NCBI GenBank assembly: GCA_963556195.1 | Contig: OY744533.1 | Location: forward strand, 45,432,913-45,496,912 | DNA: 64,000 nt | Source: Sepiola atlantica | Lineage: Eukaryota > Mollusca > Cephalopoda > Sepiida > Sepiolidae | Direction: 5' to 3' | In this document: positions 20,461 to 32,394 of the stretch, in pieces | Position numbering within the stretch: the stretch's first letter is position 1 | Layout: the number at the start of each line of letters is the position of its first letter | The notes under the pieces: model-generated | Database searches by the model: none | What the model was told of the DNA's origin: nothing | The model's input: only the letters and a program-made list of their open reading frames with translations | Made by a program: the position numbers and the translations under genes

Positions 20461-21969
20461 GATACAAAAATTCACAGCATACCAAAAAGTCATTTATGTT
20501 TACTCCAGCTGCCCTTTTGTAGGAATAAAATTCATTGAATGACATCTATGCCATAGTGTTCTAGTCTAATTTGTCCATAATTACTTTTAATCCTTCTGTG
20601 CTGCCGATATCCGTTATCGCCACATATCAAATACATTCACATATATTTTGAGGTAGTGACAAAAATACGGCTGGGCCCTTTTTTTCTTTAATATAAACCA
20701 AATGTCTATATCCTGCTTCCAATAGGCATATAATTATTTGCTTCACAAAATAGGTGGCTGTTTTGTAAAAAAAGCCCTCTTTCTTTCAAACGTGTTTCAA
20801 TGTTTGTTGAACAAGAATAATTTCTTATCAGACAAAAGAAGTTTTTTCTACCAATGTCAGTTTGCTAGTATCATAACAACATGCTTGTCTAGACGTCATC
20901 TTTAATCTGTAAGAACATAAACACCAAACAAGGGACACAACACAATATAGATGCGAAGGGACGCAACCCTATCAAGTTAGATAACTTCAACATTTGAGAT
21001 TTCACTCTAACTATAAATTAGTGGACTGTCATCCAATCGAATTTTAGCCGCTTGGCAATGTTCACGTTGTTGTGGCCCAAAGGAGGCGAGCATATATCTC
21101 AATTCTTGTTCCTTCCTTTGTGATATGACTTTATCACTATTTACTACTATTTTTTTCTGTAATCTACATAATTTACTGAAATTAGGATCCCAGGCAACGT
21201 CGGGTAGCCCTGCTAGGTATGTACAATATATATCATGATACAATATTAATTTTTTTAAATTCCCGATAAATAGGTTTTTGAAATTTAAAAGTGTACATTT
21301 TTTAAAGTTATTCATCAAATAAGCCGTAGTATTTTATTGGTGAGCTTGTCACTTTTATTTGTTTATTTGCCGTGAAATAGTCATTAAAGCTTTCAAATAG
21401 TCGATGAGAAGATGTAATCTATGAAAATATATTCTTTTGTTTTTACATAAACAAAAGTTTTTAAAAGTCGTTATTATGGTTAGAAAAAATATTTGCAACG
21501 GCAACCAGAAAAATATTCTGATGCATTTCTACCTCGTTGAATTGTTGCACACGTGCCATAGTAAGCCATTGCAGGCTATGAGAACCATAAAATAAAATAA
21601 AGTAAACCAATTACAAGGATTATAGTAAGTATAGGTTCTTTGGTAGTATTGCATTTCTATGCAGAGTGTTAAAAGTCATACAAATAATGTAAAAATGCAT
21701 CGTGATGGTGCATTCATATTACAAACTGATGAGAAAAATATTTGGCTAAGAGAAGAAACCAATTAGAATCTGAGTTGCCATTTAAAAAAAGTAAGCGGCC
21801 CTTAAAAGCAAGGATAAATGCTGAGAAAGCAAGCCACTTGAGATTTCACAGAATTTATGCCCACAACAGATAATGAACCTTCCCGGTTAGTCAGTTTTTA
21901 TGTCCAGAGATTAACAGCTGATGATTCTCAAATGAACTCGATGGGTGGTCAATTCAAAATGATAGTTGA

Positions 21970-21995
<26 letters not shown>
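20460..21995. other. No recognisable gene
   Basis: AT-rich. A 103-codon minus frame (21007-21318) includes a CTAG-type terminus near 21195-21222 (ggcaacgtcgggtagccctg). I see no protein motif. A microsatellite (AT)n is at 21974-22001. Confidence 0.4.
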
Positions 21996-21997
<2 letters not shown>

Positions 21998-22004
<7 letters not shown>

Positions 22005-22235
22005 AAAAAGAAGTGTGGTAAATTAACTACCATCAAAGCTGGTAATAGATGCAATATTTATTTTATTTAAAAGAAAAGACAAAATCGAACCGATTTTTTT
22101 TTCTTTTTTTTTCTATAAATTAAAAAAAAGAAAAAAAAATCGGTTCGATTTTGTCTTTTCTTTTAAATAAAATAAATATTGCATCTATTACCAGCTTTGA
22201 TGGTAGTTAATTTACCACACTTCTTTTTTACTATA
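21998..22235. repeat. Perfect long inverted repeat, ~105-bp identical arms
   Basis: The arms 21998-22102 and 22131-22235 are exact reverse complements by eye, from tatagtaaaaaagaagtgtg at the outside to aatcgaaccgattttt inside, with a ~28-nt T/A-rich centre. The left end merges with (AT)n. With no mismatch seen it must be recent, gene-converted, or an assembly fold-back. A transcript would form a near-perfect dsRNA. Confidence 0.85.
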
Positions 22236-22275
22236 TTCATTCAGATGCTTAAAAAAAAGTATGAACCTTTAAAAA

Positions 22276-22320
22276 CTATATATATATATATATATTTATT
22301 TATTCTGGTACAGAATAAAT
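22276..22320. repeat. (AT)n and small palindrome
   Basis: AT tract followed by atttatttattctg/cagaataaataaat, a short inverted repeat. Confidence 0.7.
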
Positions 22321-22404
22321 AAATATTATGCTCTTAATTTTTAACTTTAATTCTTAATTAATCGAGCACTCTGCTGGGATTTTTCCTACCATTCTACAAA
22401 GAAG

Positions 22405-22443
<39 letters not shown>
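22405..22443. repeat. (AT)n microsatellite
   Basis: About 38 bp of AT. Confidence 0.95.
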
Positions 22444-22446
<3 letters not shown>

Positions 22447-22510
22447 TGAGCAAAACAGTGATGGGCTGGTGAGTGGAGCCTGATGGGTTGTTTTTGTTGA
22501 TCTCATTACA

Positions 22511-22560
22511 GTTTGGTCAATAAATCAAGTATCATTTGATACTCGATTTATTGACCAAAC
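22511..22560. repeat. 50-bp hairpin, 23-bp arms
   Basis: gtttggtcaataaatc at the left and gatttattgaccaaac at the right pair with a single mismatch over 23 bp and a ~4-nt loop. The length is too short for a typical animal pre-miRNA loop; it could be a miniature foldback element. Confidence 0.75.
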
Positions 22561-24420
22561 AGCAAAATAAAATATCGTTTTAAACTCGAGTTGTGAGGTT
22601 ATTTGGAAGGGAAATCCCTTTATTACAGCAATGGCTAGTGTCAAAATCAAGTAACAGCAAATTCGGACAAAGACCACAATTGGATGCACATGAACCATTC
22701 AATAAACAGGGACAGATAATCAGTGGCCATTTGCAAAATAACTAACTTTAATAACATAAAAATATGTCTGAATTGAGGTGAAATTTAAAAGAAATAGAAG
22801 AATGTACTTATCTCAATTGATAGAGTTCACTCAAATAGAATATATTTCTTTTAACATTTTTTTTCTTTTCTCTGATACATAATTTTCATTCCACAGCTAT
22901 CCCTTTCCTTATGTTACATAATGAGGGCCCTATTTGTCTGGAAAAGTTTAAGGGTCAGAGGTTACACCAGATGGAAGTCACAAAACCACATGATTTCCAG
23001 GGGAAAGATTTTGGATTTCTCTTAGCTGGCGAGATTTCAAGGAGGAATGACATGTCTGGGTGATGTCCTCAATGAAGACAGCGTGGACAGTGTGGCTGAG
23101 TGTAGTGAGCTGTGCTATTCGTCTATCTCTCTCTTAAGTGTATACAAGTTGTCTCGCTGATGTTTTTCTGTGACTGTCCTTTTAAATTAGTCTTTTATAA
23201 AAACACCAGCGTCCAAGTGATTGTATTTCACATACCATCAACAACCTGGGTTCACAATGACGACGTGGGTGTATAACGGTTTATACACCCATCGGTAATC
23301 TAAAATACAACACTTAAATGAACAACACGATCTTATTTGAATCGCAGTAATAATTTTGGATCATCTTATTTTGTTCTTTGTTGAAATTCCGTCTATATCT
23401 TCAGAATCGCCAGTAATATTTCTTTAATCACCTTATCATTCCTTCCATATCTTTAGATGTAAGTTAAACTACAATGTTTGGTATAGTATATGATCCAATG
23501 CGGTCGCATGACGCACTTTATAAAGATTGACTGCTAGCTGATTTAATTCTTTTTCAGCACAGACCAAATAAAAGGTATTTTTAATGTAAAATTTCGATGT
23601 CGTCTGTTAATTCATCTTTGGAGTCAGATGAATCTTCTATTATTACATCCTACTTTAATTATGATACAGATACCTTCATCACCCATTGTAGATATAATAG
23701 GAGTTGTCTACCATAACCCTTTCAGTTACAGTTTAAAAATATGATTATTGTCACTGAAAAACTTTGTTTATCTCCTTTAAGGTCATCTGCCAGTTAACTA
23801 GTGTTTCCCTGTTGTAATGCATTTGACACGTGTCCAATAAACAGGACAATGTGACTCCCATATTGGTATTGCGTCAAATTAACTATTTTCAATAGCGGGT
23901 GAATGCCTGGCATCTGGTAGGATTCCCCATCCCCAGCAAAATCATAGAAAAACAACAAAGAAAAAGTTTTTAAAATATGAAAAATTTCAAAAGTAACAGA
24001 AAGCTGATGCAGATCCAATCTAGAACAAAATCTATATAAAATCTGTGGCTAAAATGATTACCGATCATCTTGCCTTGGCATGTCACAGGGGACTGAAGGA
24101 GTTAAGTTAAAAAATGTGTAAACAAAAAAAAATTAAAAACTAAAATGACTTCATTGTGTCCCAGGGAACGTCATATAGGTACAATTGATTAGCTATAAAA
24201 GAAAAGAAAGTATGCAGAGAGATGAAGAGAAAAAGAATCAGCACTCAGTAACGAGTTGTGCCAATAATGACGGTATGCTTGACCCATATCCATTGTCCGA
24301 AGTAACATTTGTGGCCTTTAGAGCTGCCAACTAATCAATTACTAATGCTCACATTTTTTTTTAATTAAACGTACCAAACATACCAACCTCTTACATAGTC
24401 TATCTATATTCTATATATAT
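22560..24420. other. No recognisable gene
   Basis: Mixed-composition DNA with no long frame, no recognised domain and only weak repeat relations (24100-24160 resembles 55290-55345). If the window holds unique host sequence, this is one of the likelier places. Confidence 0.4.
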
Positions 24421-24425
24421 ATATA

Positions 24426-24985
24426 AACTAGAAGATTACCCGTTCCAGGAGGGGTAAAATTAATTTCCCAAACAGAATAGTTTTCAACCTCTTTTATGTC
24501 CCTTTATGATGATTAAAGTCAAGATATAATGATATAAAATTATCTCTAGAATTCTAATTTTGATCAAAATCCATAACATGATTTTGATTCTAGAAAATGT
24601 CTTAAATTTAAGGGGTCTTAAGAAAAAATTAAAATTCAGGGAATCTTCACTGGTATCTAATGACTCTGGATAAAATTCAACACAAATCTAATATATTTAA
24701 ATCTTCAATCGATATGCCCCCTAAAACCCCTTTAACATACTCTAAAGAAACTGAAATTTGGAGAATATTTATTAATTGATATCTAATACCTATTGTAAAA
24801 TATCGCAAAAATCATAGGTATCTGAATTTTCCGAAGGGTTTCTACCCCCTTTTTATCTTCTTTGCATAAAAATAAATTAAAATAAATATAGCCAGCATTA
24901 CCAACCCATAAGCTTAGCAGCTGTGTTCCAAAATTAATGATAATCAGTTAATTAGTTTAGGAGTGAAAGTGAAATTTTTCTTTGA
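24426..24985 (+). repeat. Dispersed repeat family P, copy 1
   Basis: Starts actagaagattacccg and ends near cagctgtgttccaaaattaa and cagttaattagttt. Internal landmarks are ttttgatcaaaatccat, aaggggtcttaa and accccttt. Other copies: 34464-34985 (+), 36425-36830 (-), 52430-52990 (-), 55478-56010 (+). About 550 bp, non-coding. Confidence 0.8.
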
Positions 24986-25679
24986 TCCCGTCTGGGGTTA
25001 CTAGGAACAATTATTAATAAGGTTCATAAAATAAGTGAAATATATAAGAATTTAAAGAAACGAAATTCATTTTTCTTAAATAGATTTTACTTTCTTCGTA
25101 TGATAACACAAACATAAAATTAAACAAAGAATATCTCAGTGAAGAATGTATTTAAAAAAAAGTTTAAACATTTAAATACATATTTTTATTGGCATTTTTA
25201 AGATTTAAAATAATTTTAAAACAAACAAAATTATCGAGCATTCGTTAAATCCATTTTCTGTTTTACAGCTGCAAGATTTTTTTTTTTTCAGGTAAAGACT
25301 TCAAACGTGTTCATTTTTTAAGTAATTTTTAATTCACGCAGCAACATCACCGCTCGAACAGCATTTTTTATTACTTGATCTCATATTGGAAATGTTAGTT
25401 TTAACTTTTTTCAAGGTAAAAATTGTAAACATGACGATATTGGAAATTATTTTTTCTGAAAATCCTTCAGACAAGCAATCTACCGCCACATGAGAAATGC
25501 CAGGTGAACACCGTTAGTAAAGTACATGTATGGACTGTATTTTTGTTTGTAGGGTTTTTAAAGTATACCAAGTTTCTCTCTCTCTTTTTTTTTTTTAGAT
25601 TTTTCATATTTCCCCTGAGATCGCCGAGCTGTGGAGTAAGACACATTGATTTAGTGTAGCCTTACAGGAACCAATTCTT

Positions 25680-25802
25680 TGAATCCTATCAGATAATCCA
25701 GATGGTGGCAGCTGGAGTTTTGTTCTCTAGAGATGACACGTATCAATAACTTGTTCTCTCTTTTCTTCTTTTTCATTGTTGTCATCTTCTGTTTAATAAC
25801 AG
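25680..25802 (+). repeat. Family D, left part
   Basis: cagctggagttttgttctc and tttttcattgttgt match 48330-48415. The family copy is broken here by the LINE at 25803-26549 and resumes at 26550. Confidence 0.55.
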
Positions 25803-26549
25803 TAAACCTAATAATAATATAGTATTGGGTACACAAGAAATGCAGTGGAATTACTAATAGGTTGAGAGAGGATAACCAATTTGTGTGCAAGAAGTGTAAC
25901 ACAATGGAGATGGATGAGAAATCAGATGTGGACAAAGTATATCTGAATGGCGAAGCTATTGAGTTTGTCAAGAAGTTTTGTTACCTTGGTGATACCATTG
26001 GAGCACAGGGTGGAGCAGGTGCTAGTAGTGTGATTGCAAGAATTAGAAGTGGATGGAGTAAGTTCAGGGAACTTCTGCCATTACTAACCAGCAGAGTGTT
26101 ATCACTGTTGACCAAGGGAAGAGTATTAGACATGTGTACGCAGTGTGGTGTTGTATGGAAGTGAAACCTGGCTTGCGAGGGTTGAGGACATGCGTTGACT
26201 GGATAAAAATGATATGAGAATGATACGATGGATGTGTAATGTGAGTTTTAAAGACAGGCTTAGTTCTGATGAGCTCAGAGGAAGATCAAATCTGGGCATT
26301 ATCAGGAGATATGTGCAGAATAGGAGACTTCAATGGTATAGCCATGTTGAAAGAATGGATGAAATTTTGGGTTAGTAGATTCAGTTCACAGGGCAAGGCT
26401 AAGGAAAACATAGGAGGAAGTGTTAAAAATGGAGTTCAGAGAAAGAGGGATAAATAAAGACTTGACCAGAGATAGGTTAGTTTGAAAGTCAATTTCTTAA
26501 AGCTAACACATGTCAGCATGTAAAACTGATGATGATGATGCTGATGATG
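25803..26549 (+). mobile_element. 5'-truncated LINE with 10-bp TSD and GAT tail
   Basis: Flanked by ttaataacag at 25793-25802 and 26550-26559, the expected target duplication. The 3' end carries a gatgatgatg tail. The coding remnant is on the plus strand. It is a retrotransposed fragment inserted into family D, so it is younger than that repeat. Confidence 0.8.
25820..26460 (+). pseudogene. LINE reverse-transcriptase C-terminal remnant
   Basis: Readable segments: WVHKKCSG and FVCKKC (zinc-knuckle-like Cys/His pattern), KKFCYLGDTIGAQGGA, IRSGWSKFRELLPLLTSR, YGSETWLARVEDM, and after a stop NDMRMIRWMCNVSFKDR, SSDELRGR and RRLQWYSHVERMDE. This order (zinc knuckle, F-YLGD, R---AW-KF-ELLPLLTS, YG-E-W, RW-GHV-RM) is characteristic of the RT C-terminus in one common invertebrate LINE lineage. 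Frame changes near 26140 and a stop near 26200 make it non-functional. The RT catalytic core is absent. Confidence 0.75.
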
Positions 26550-26960
26550 TTAATAACAGAAGTTATTAAATAATGACAGCACATGATTTAGGTTTGAAAA
26601 ATTCTTTCAGAGATTTTCTTTTTCAGTATATAGTATACATGCGTAATATCTCCAACTCATCCCCCATAGAGGGAGACAGCAACTTTGCCCAAAGTATGAC
26701 TGCTTCTTTTTGCGGTTCGGTAAAAATGAGGAAGATTTGATCAACTTATTGCTATGCATCACTAGTGACTTCCTGTTTTATGATGCAATATCTTTACATG
26801 TAACGCTAATTCTAAACTTTTCAATTCTGATGGAATTTCCCACTTCTCTAAACTATGCTTACATTAAACTTATACAGAAAATAATGTTCAAAACAGTATT
26901 TTCACACACCCGCACCTAAATATTGCTACATTTGTCCTTTCTTGGCAAAGCAAAATTTAC
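26550..26960 (+). repeat. Family D, right part
   Basis: aatgacagcacatgattt, attctaaacttttcaattc and gtattttcacacacccgc match 48480-48820 and 14680-14850. Confidence 0.65.
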
Positions 26961-27019
26961 ACTACATAAATTTTCAAACCATATAATGGCCTTCTGAGAA
27001 GTGATCTAAGATCTGAAAA

Positions 27020-28199
27020 CTGCTACCATCTTTCCATCTCAACATGATTTTATTCCAAAACGTTCATGTCTCACAAATTTAATTGTGATGGAAGAATAGG
27101 TTACGAGTATAATGGACGATGGAGATACTGCTGACATTGTCGTTTTGGACTTTGCCAAGGCCTTTGATTCTGTCAATCACTGCTTACTTTTATATAAACT
27201 CAGCATGTATGGTCTTCATGAATCGGTTATAAAGTGGATAGGATCCTTTCTTGGTGATCGTACATACAGGGTTCATATAAATGTCAGTCTGTCATCTGAA
27301 ATGGATGTTTGCAGTGGTGTTCCTCGAGGTTCTGTACTGGGTCCTATTCTCTTTCTACTTTATATAAATGACATGCTGGAAGTGATTGGTGGAAACGTGC
27401 TCCTATTTGCAGATGACGTCAAATTAGTAGCTCGTAGAAGCGAAATTGACAATCTCAAATCTAGCCTTCAACATGACTGGAAATGGTCCATTGAATGGGA
27501 CTTATACCTCAATGTCAATAAATGCTGCCATATTGCAGTGGGATCTCCTTCTGACTCAGCTCTTACTTTCGGCAGTGAGACGGCTCTGTTCAAGGAGGCG
27601 AACGAGACAAAATATCTTGGCCTTCTGGTCGACTCGTCCTTCAAGCCATCGAAACATTGCATTCAGGCTGCAAACAAAGCAAGGAACACTCTATTTTTCA
27701 TTCAACGTTCTTTCTGCAAACTCACTCCTGAAATATTTCTACCACTTTATGTCTCTCTCATCAGACCACCTTTAGAGTATGATGTCCATACCTCTGCTCC
27801 ATATCTAATACGTAATATTCAGCATCTGCAAAGAGTTCAAAGACTGGCTACTCAAATGGTGCAGGGTCTATGGGATCTGCCCTATGAAAGCCGACTCAAG
27901 AAACTTAACCTTAACGATTATGTGGTGATCTCATTTTGGCCTACAATCTTCTCAATGGTCATTACGATATACCTCAGGACCTATTATTCACTCCTGCACC
28001 AGAAAGAGGTCTACGCGAACACCACAAGAAACTATTTCACCGCCGATTTCGATTGAACCGGAGGAGGGCCGCCTTCTCCATCAGGATCCCTGGACCTTGG
28101 AATAGTCTCCACAGAGAGATAATAAATGTGCCAACAACGCATCAATTCAAGATGAATTTGGGCAGGTGTTGGTCTACTGTTAACGAGCTGTCTTTGTAA
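27020..28199 (+). pseudogene. Non-LTR retrotransposon RT pseudogene
   Basis: The open part begins at 27112, but the RT domain reads further upstream as QHDFIPKRSCLTNL (27040-), broken by TAG at 27097-27099. Motifs: LDFAKAFDSVNH (catalytic Asp), SGVPRGSVLGPILFLLYIND, and FADD at residues 99-102 of the 27112 frame, then NETKYLGLLVD and RPPLEYDVHTSAP (WA..LEY-type thumb). Near 27935 the frame shifts, and the protein continues as NLLNGHYDIP through PGPWNSLHREI to a stop at 28197. The catalytic residues survive, but the stop and frameshift, and loss of endonuclease and ORF1, make it dead. Jockey/CR1/L2-like group. Confidence 0.85.
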
Positions 28200-28353
28200 G
28201 ACAATGGGGAGAATGGTAAACGGAAGACTGAAGTGGCATATAGAGAAACATCAATATATATCCAAATACCAAAGTGTTTTTTGATGAAATGGAAGTACCA
28301 CCAATCAACTAGTATGACTTGAAACCTTTACCAGAGATGGCTTTCTATAGAAA

Positions 28354-28515
28354 CATCATGTTATTGCAGTTTTCTTTGACCTTGAGAAGGCCTACAACAT
28401 TACATGGAAGTATGAAATTATGAAGGACATATACAACATAGGCCTAAAATGTAGACTAACCACATTTATACAAAACCTTCTCTCAAATCGTATTTTCAGA
28501 GTTAGGTCGGTAGTT
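28354..28515 (+). pseudogene. Second LINE RT fragment (Jockey-like)
   Basis: One frame reads HHVIAVFFDLEKAYNITW, KYEIMKDIYNIGL and FIQNLLSNRIFRVR, covering the finger/palm Asp block of a Jockey-type RT (AVFFDLEKAYDTTW pattern). It is unrelated in sequence to the adjacent RT at 27112 and is cut off on both sides. Confidence 0.65.
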
Positions 28516-28797
28516 TGCTGGGTTTAATGCATCTTTTCCTGATTCCGGAAAACTACATGTATACCATATCTGATTAAAAATGTCTGGTAGTAGATGTTAT
28601 TGGTAATTGTTTCAGAAATTGATAGTGTACATCGTCTAGTCCTGTTGCTGAATCATGTAATTTTTCAAAGACAGTCTTTCAATTTAGTAATAGTAAATGG
28701 GGCATTTTAATTTAATAGCATATAGTTAAAAGTAAAAAAGGTGATAAAATAACATACAATTAGTAGCCGAAAACCCATGTCCACATTTAAATAAGTA
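28515..28797. other. No recognisable feature
   Basis: AT-rich spacer between a LINE fragment and a MITE. Confidence 0.4.
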
Positions 28798-29025
28798 CAG
28801 GATACAGCAAAAGTAACGCCTTTTTGTTGTTTGAGTTTTCTAGTTTCTGATTGAGTTCCTTTTGAAAAAATACGCCTTGCTTTTTCGTATCTGAGTTTTC
28901 TAATTATTAATTATTTCTTTTTTATTTCACAAATATGATCATGCGATTAACGATGGACCAAAAATTAATCGAAATTAATAAAAGTTATTGAATACAAAAA
29001 AAGGTGTTACTTTTGTTGCACCCTG
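28798..29025. mobile_element. Tc1/mariner-type MITE, 228 bp
   Basis: The left end caggatacagcaaaagtaac and right end gttacttttgttgcaccctg are inverted copies, each flanked by TA. The interior is AT-rich with no frame. Confidence 0.8.
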
Positions 29026-29129
29026 TATAAATCAATATCTTATTGATATTGAAAAATGTATGTATATGTTGCTTTGTTAATTGAGTTCTGGCATGGTAGC
29101 AGGTCAGGCGTACATCTCCCAGCTGTTTT

Positions 29130-29760
29130 TTATTTACTAATGAGTCACCATTTATCAAGGCTAAAAGCCACTCGAAGATAAGAGTTAATGAGATGGATAG
29201 ATTGTAAGTTGAATGATGATAAATATTAGGAGAGGATTGAAAATAATTAATGGAATGAATAAAATTTGATGACTTATGGGGACGGTTTAAGACAAGTTTT
29301 TATTGACATTGGATTTGAAGATGACCATGTAGCAACTTGTGGTAACGTGTTCCACAGATAGGATGTTCTTGGAAAGAAACTCTGTTCATGGAAATTCCGT
29401 TTGATGTTAGGTACACAGCGGAAGAAAAGAAAGTTCTTTGCAGTTATGGCAATAAGACGAGTTCTTGCTGTGAAAGTCTTACAACAAGGAACCAGATATT
29501 GAAGCTCAGTGAGCATTTTCCATGGAAATAACGATAGTAGAGAGAGACTAGCAACGTCTCTTCTGAGCAGAGGGAGGCTGTAGAGAATAGATCATTACCC
29601 ATTAGATGTTTAACTCTGTCAAAGCAAAAAAGAAGGCTTTGAGAAGCACCTTCCCAGATGGGGCAGCAGTACGCAATCTTAGGACGTATCTGACTCTTAT
29701 ATAGGTAGAAGATTGCACTCAGAATCAAAAACCTTCTGGAGAGTTAGATTGATCCAACCT
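29130..29760 (-). pseudogene. LINE family X, 3' portion
   Basis: Minus-strand frames 29728-29444 (FYLYKSQIRPKIAYCCPIW, FDRVKHLMGNDL, YYRYFHGKCS) and 29516-29274 (FFPRTSYLWNTLP) are the RT C-terminal tail split by a frameshift. The 3' untranslated end (29130-29270) matches 57120-57240 and 34060-34195. The copy is 5'-truncated near 29760. Confidence 0.75.
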
Positions 29761-30240
29761 TTTCTTAAACCTTTTAATTTTCACTTTCTATTTTAAATCC
29801 TTTCTTTTCATATATTTGCCATGATGAAATAGCATTCTTAAGCGGTAAACTTCTCATTATAAAAGATGTAAAAAAATTGTGCATATCAATTACTATGACA
29901 ACAGTCCCATGGTTAACAAAGGATTAAATAAAGCCTTAGCTTGACTGTAAGAGAGTAAGAGGTGAGTGGGAGATGATACATATTAAACTGTGATTGGCTA
30001 AGCAGATTATGTGATCAGAGAGAGGGATTTGGAAATAGTGAGTTAATGAAGTTAAAGCAATTGGTAAGAGACAAAGCTAGCATAAAGATGGTTACATATG
30101 ACACTGTTTCTCCTGGTTACCTGAGAAAGGGAAATGACAAGGAAAAGTTACAGGAACATATGCAACCAACCGACGAGTGGTTCTTTGTGGAATGAAGTTA
30201 ATAAATTCATATATTCAATGTTGTTTGTAGTCAATAGTTC
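29761..30240. other. No recognisable gene
   Basis: AT-rich with no long frame; weak repeats only. Confidence 0.35.
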
Positions 30241-30490
30241 ATCCCTAGGTATGAATAACAACATATAGATGTAGCAATATTTGGACGCGGGAGTGAGAAA
30301 ATGATGTAGAAACATCAAGTAGAAAATCGGAAACTTCCACTAGAAATCTAAGAGTAGGAATTTAAGCTGATGTGTATAAGAAGTTGCATCACAGACAGGA
30401 AGTCCTGAGAGACACATAGCGAAGTTGCATCACAGACAGTCTGATATCACCTAAGTTGCCATTACTCTCAAGTCCATTCTGACACAGAGT
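30240..30490 (-). repeat. Family D, diverged inverted copy
   Basis: Minus-strand landmarks (ttctacttgatg, cctcaggactt, catcatttt) resemble 43490-43690 and 26720-26900. The local phrase gaagttgcatcacagaca is itself duplicated at 30381 and 30422. Confidence 0.4.
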
Positions 30491-30511
30491 GATATTATCT
30501 ATCTATGGATA

Positions 30512-31062
30512 AAGAGAATGCAGAGGCATAGTACCTTTCCGAGTTGGCCTCCAGGGGTGTCCTTGACTTGTCGCCATGTATCCCAACACTGTGATGTGCA
30601 AAATATAGGTTCTCCATAGTGAACGAGTGGTGAGGAGCCTCATCTTTTTCGAGATTACCCTGTCAATATGCATGGACATAGAGAGAATATGGCCTATTTA
30701 GAGGAGTAAACCATGACCACAAATCCTGCTATTCCATGGGTAGCAGCAGTTCCAGAAGTCTCTAGCAACATGATAGGTAATTGTACACAGGAAAAAAAGA
30801 AAAAGATTTGGTCTGTAAAAAGATGAAAACAAGTGGTGGCGGTGGCGGTAAATAATAAAGAAGTGCCGCAGTTCCTGTTGCACTCATCGACAAACTGATC
30901 ATCTGGTTTTGAGAACAGCATGGCTTTGCAGATGATCATATATATTTGACAATGGGAAGGCATAAATGTTCCAGTCAGTGGAGTACCACAGGTTTGGCCT
31001 GCAGATATGCAAGGTTTAGCTTTAAGAAAAAATATGTTTCACCATCAATTTATGAATGACCC
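30512..31062 (-). repeat. Dispersed repeat family Q, copy 1
   Basis: Reverse complement matches 46533-46977: catcagtttgtcgatga-type and atatatatgatcatctgc segments, ggaggccaactcggaaag, and the end ttgatggtgaaacata. A ~100-bp segment (30760-30860) has no counterpart in the other copy. Confidence 0.65.
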
Positions 31063-31589
31063 AAGAAGATGGGTTAAATAGAATATACAGACTATTTATT
31101 TACTAAATATATGCCTAAAATAAATGAATCTAGAAACCATGCGTATACATACGTGCGGTTTTGATATCATAAGATCTAACAATGGTTGGCATGCGATAAA
31201 ACCAAACCAACCAATCAAAGTTCCAGATTGAGTTTACAGGAATAAGCAAACAGTCATTAGCCAAAACGAGGAACTCTGTCTTCAGTGAAGAATGTTATTG
31301 AAAAACTCTTTGATAATTACAGAAGACAGCATCCACCAGAAGTAAGCCAGAGAGCTCGTTGGTTCAAACACATTTGATTGAAATAACAGATATGATAATA
31401 TTAGTCTTGACAAATAATGGAACCAGGCCAATATTTCATCTAAGAACTTTAGATGTAATCTTTTCTTTGAGACTAAAGATCACAAAGAGCCTTCTCACGT
31501 GCAGGTAAACAAAGAACTACCCAATTCATCTGTTCACGTAATTTTTAGTTATATGCAGGAAAGTATCTATACAATAATAGACTAACCCA

Positions 31590-32093
31590 TTTCATGTTCA
31601 TATGTATGTTATCACCTTTCACACACATTTAAAAAAAAAGAGATCGTCCGGTCAGCAAAGATGATGATTAGTATTAATTTGATGTTGCTAAAATAAACAA
31701 TTCTGATTTTATCCATTTTTAAAATGAGTTCCCAAATCAAATTATGTCGTCCTGTTGATTAAAACCAGCACAATTTTAAATAAATACATTTCAAAAAGTA
31801 ACATTGGTTTTTATTGATTTGAAGAATATTTAAGTGGCAATTATTTTTACGGTAAGAAGATGGGGGAATTGTTTTGAAAAGAATAAAATTGCTACAATTT
31901 TAAATAAATAAAAAAGAGGCATATTCGTTTTATTTAATGACAATTATTGTTATGGAAGAAAAAAGAGATATTTTTTCTTAATAACATTCACCCTGACAAA
32001 CATTTATTATTTCAAAAGGAATTTTATTATTAACAGTAAATCATACAGATTGATGTAGAAATAACCGTGTTCTCGCTAGTAATAGTTATCATA
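31590..32093 (+). repeat. Dispersed repeat family A ending in CTAG
   Basis: Related to 11500-12075. It ends gattgatgtagaaataaccg, tgttctcg, CTAG (32088-). An inverted partial copy starts at 33086. Candidate non-autonomous Helitron body. Confidence 0.55.
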
Positions 32094-32394
32094 ATTAGAT
32101 CCTCAACTAGAGCAGGTGCTACCTACCCTAGGAAGGGATCTCCCTCCTCAGCAGTACTCTGGAGGTTTCTGCAAAAAAAATTTATCCTTTACTTAAAATG
32201 TTCTAAAAAAATGATATAGTCACTTATAGCAGAATCAACTTAAAATAACATTAATGCACATTTGTGTTAATATGTTCTCAACATATGCAAAGGCACTTTG
32301 GTGATCGTCTCATCAGTAGGTTTGATCCTGAATGCGCTTCACACTCATCCCCCCAAGAGTTTTATTTATGTGGTTATCTCAAAGATAATGTTTA

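Noticed and set aside
22882..23160. Possible host exon
   Set aside because: Composition is less AT-rich than its neighbours, but no frame stays open with a recognisable protein pattern or convincing splice sites.
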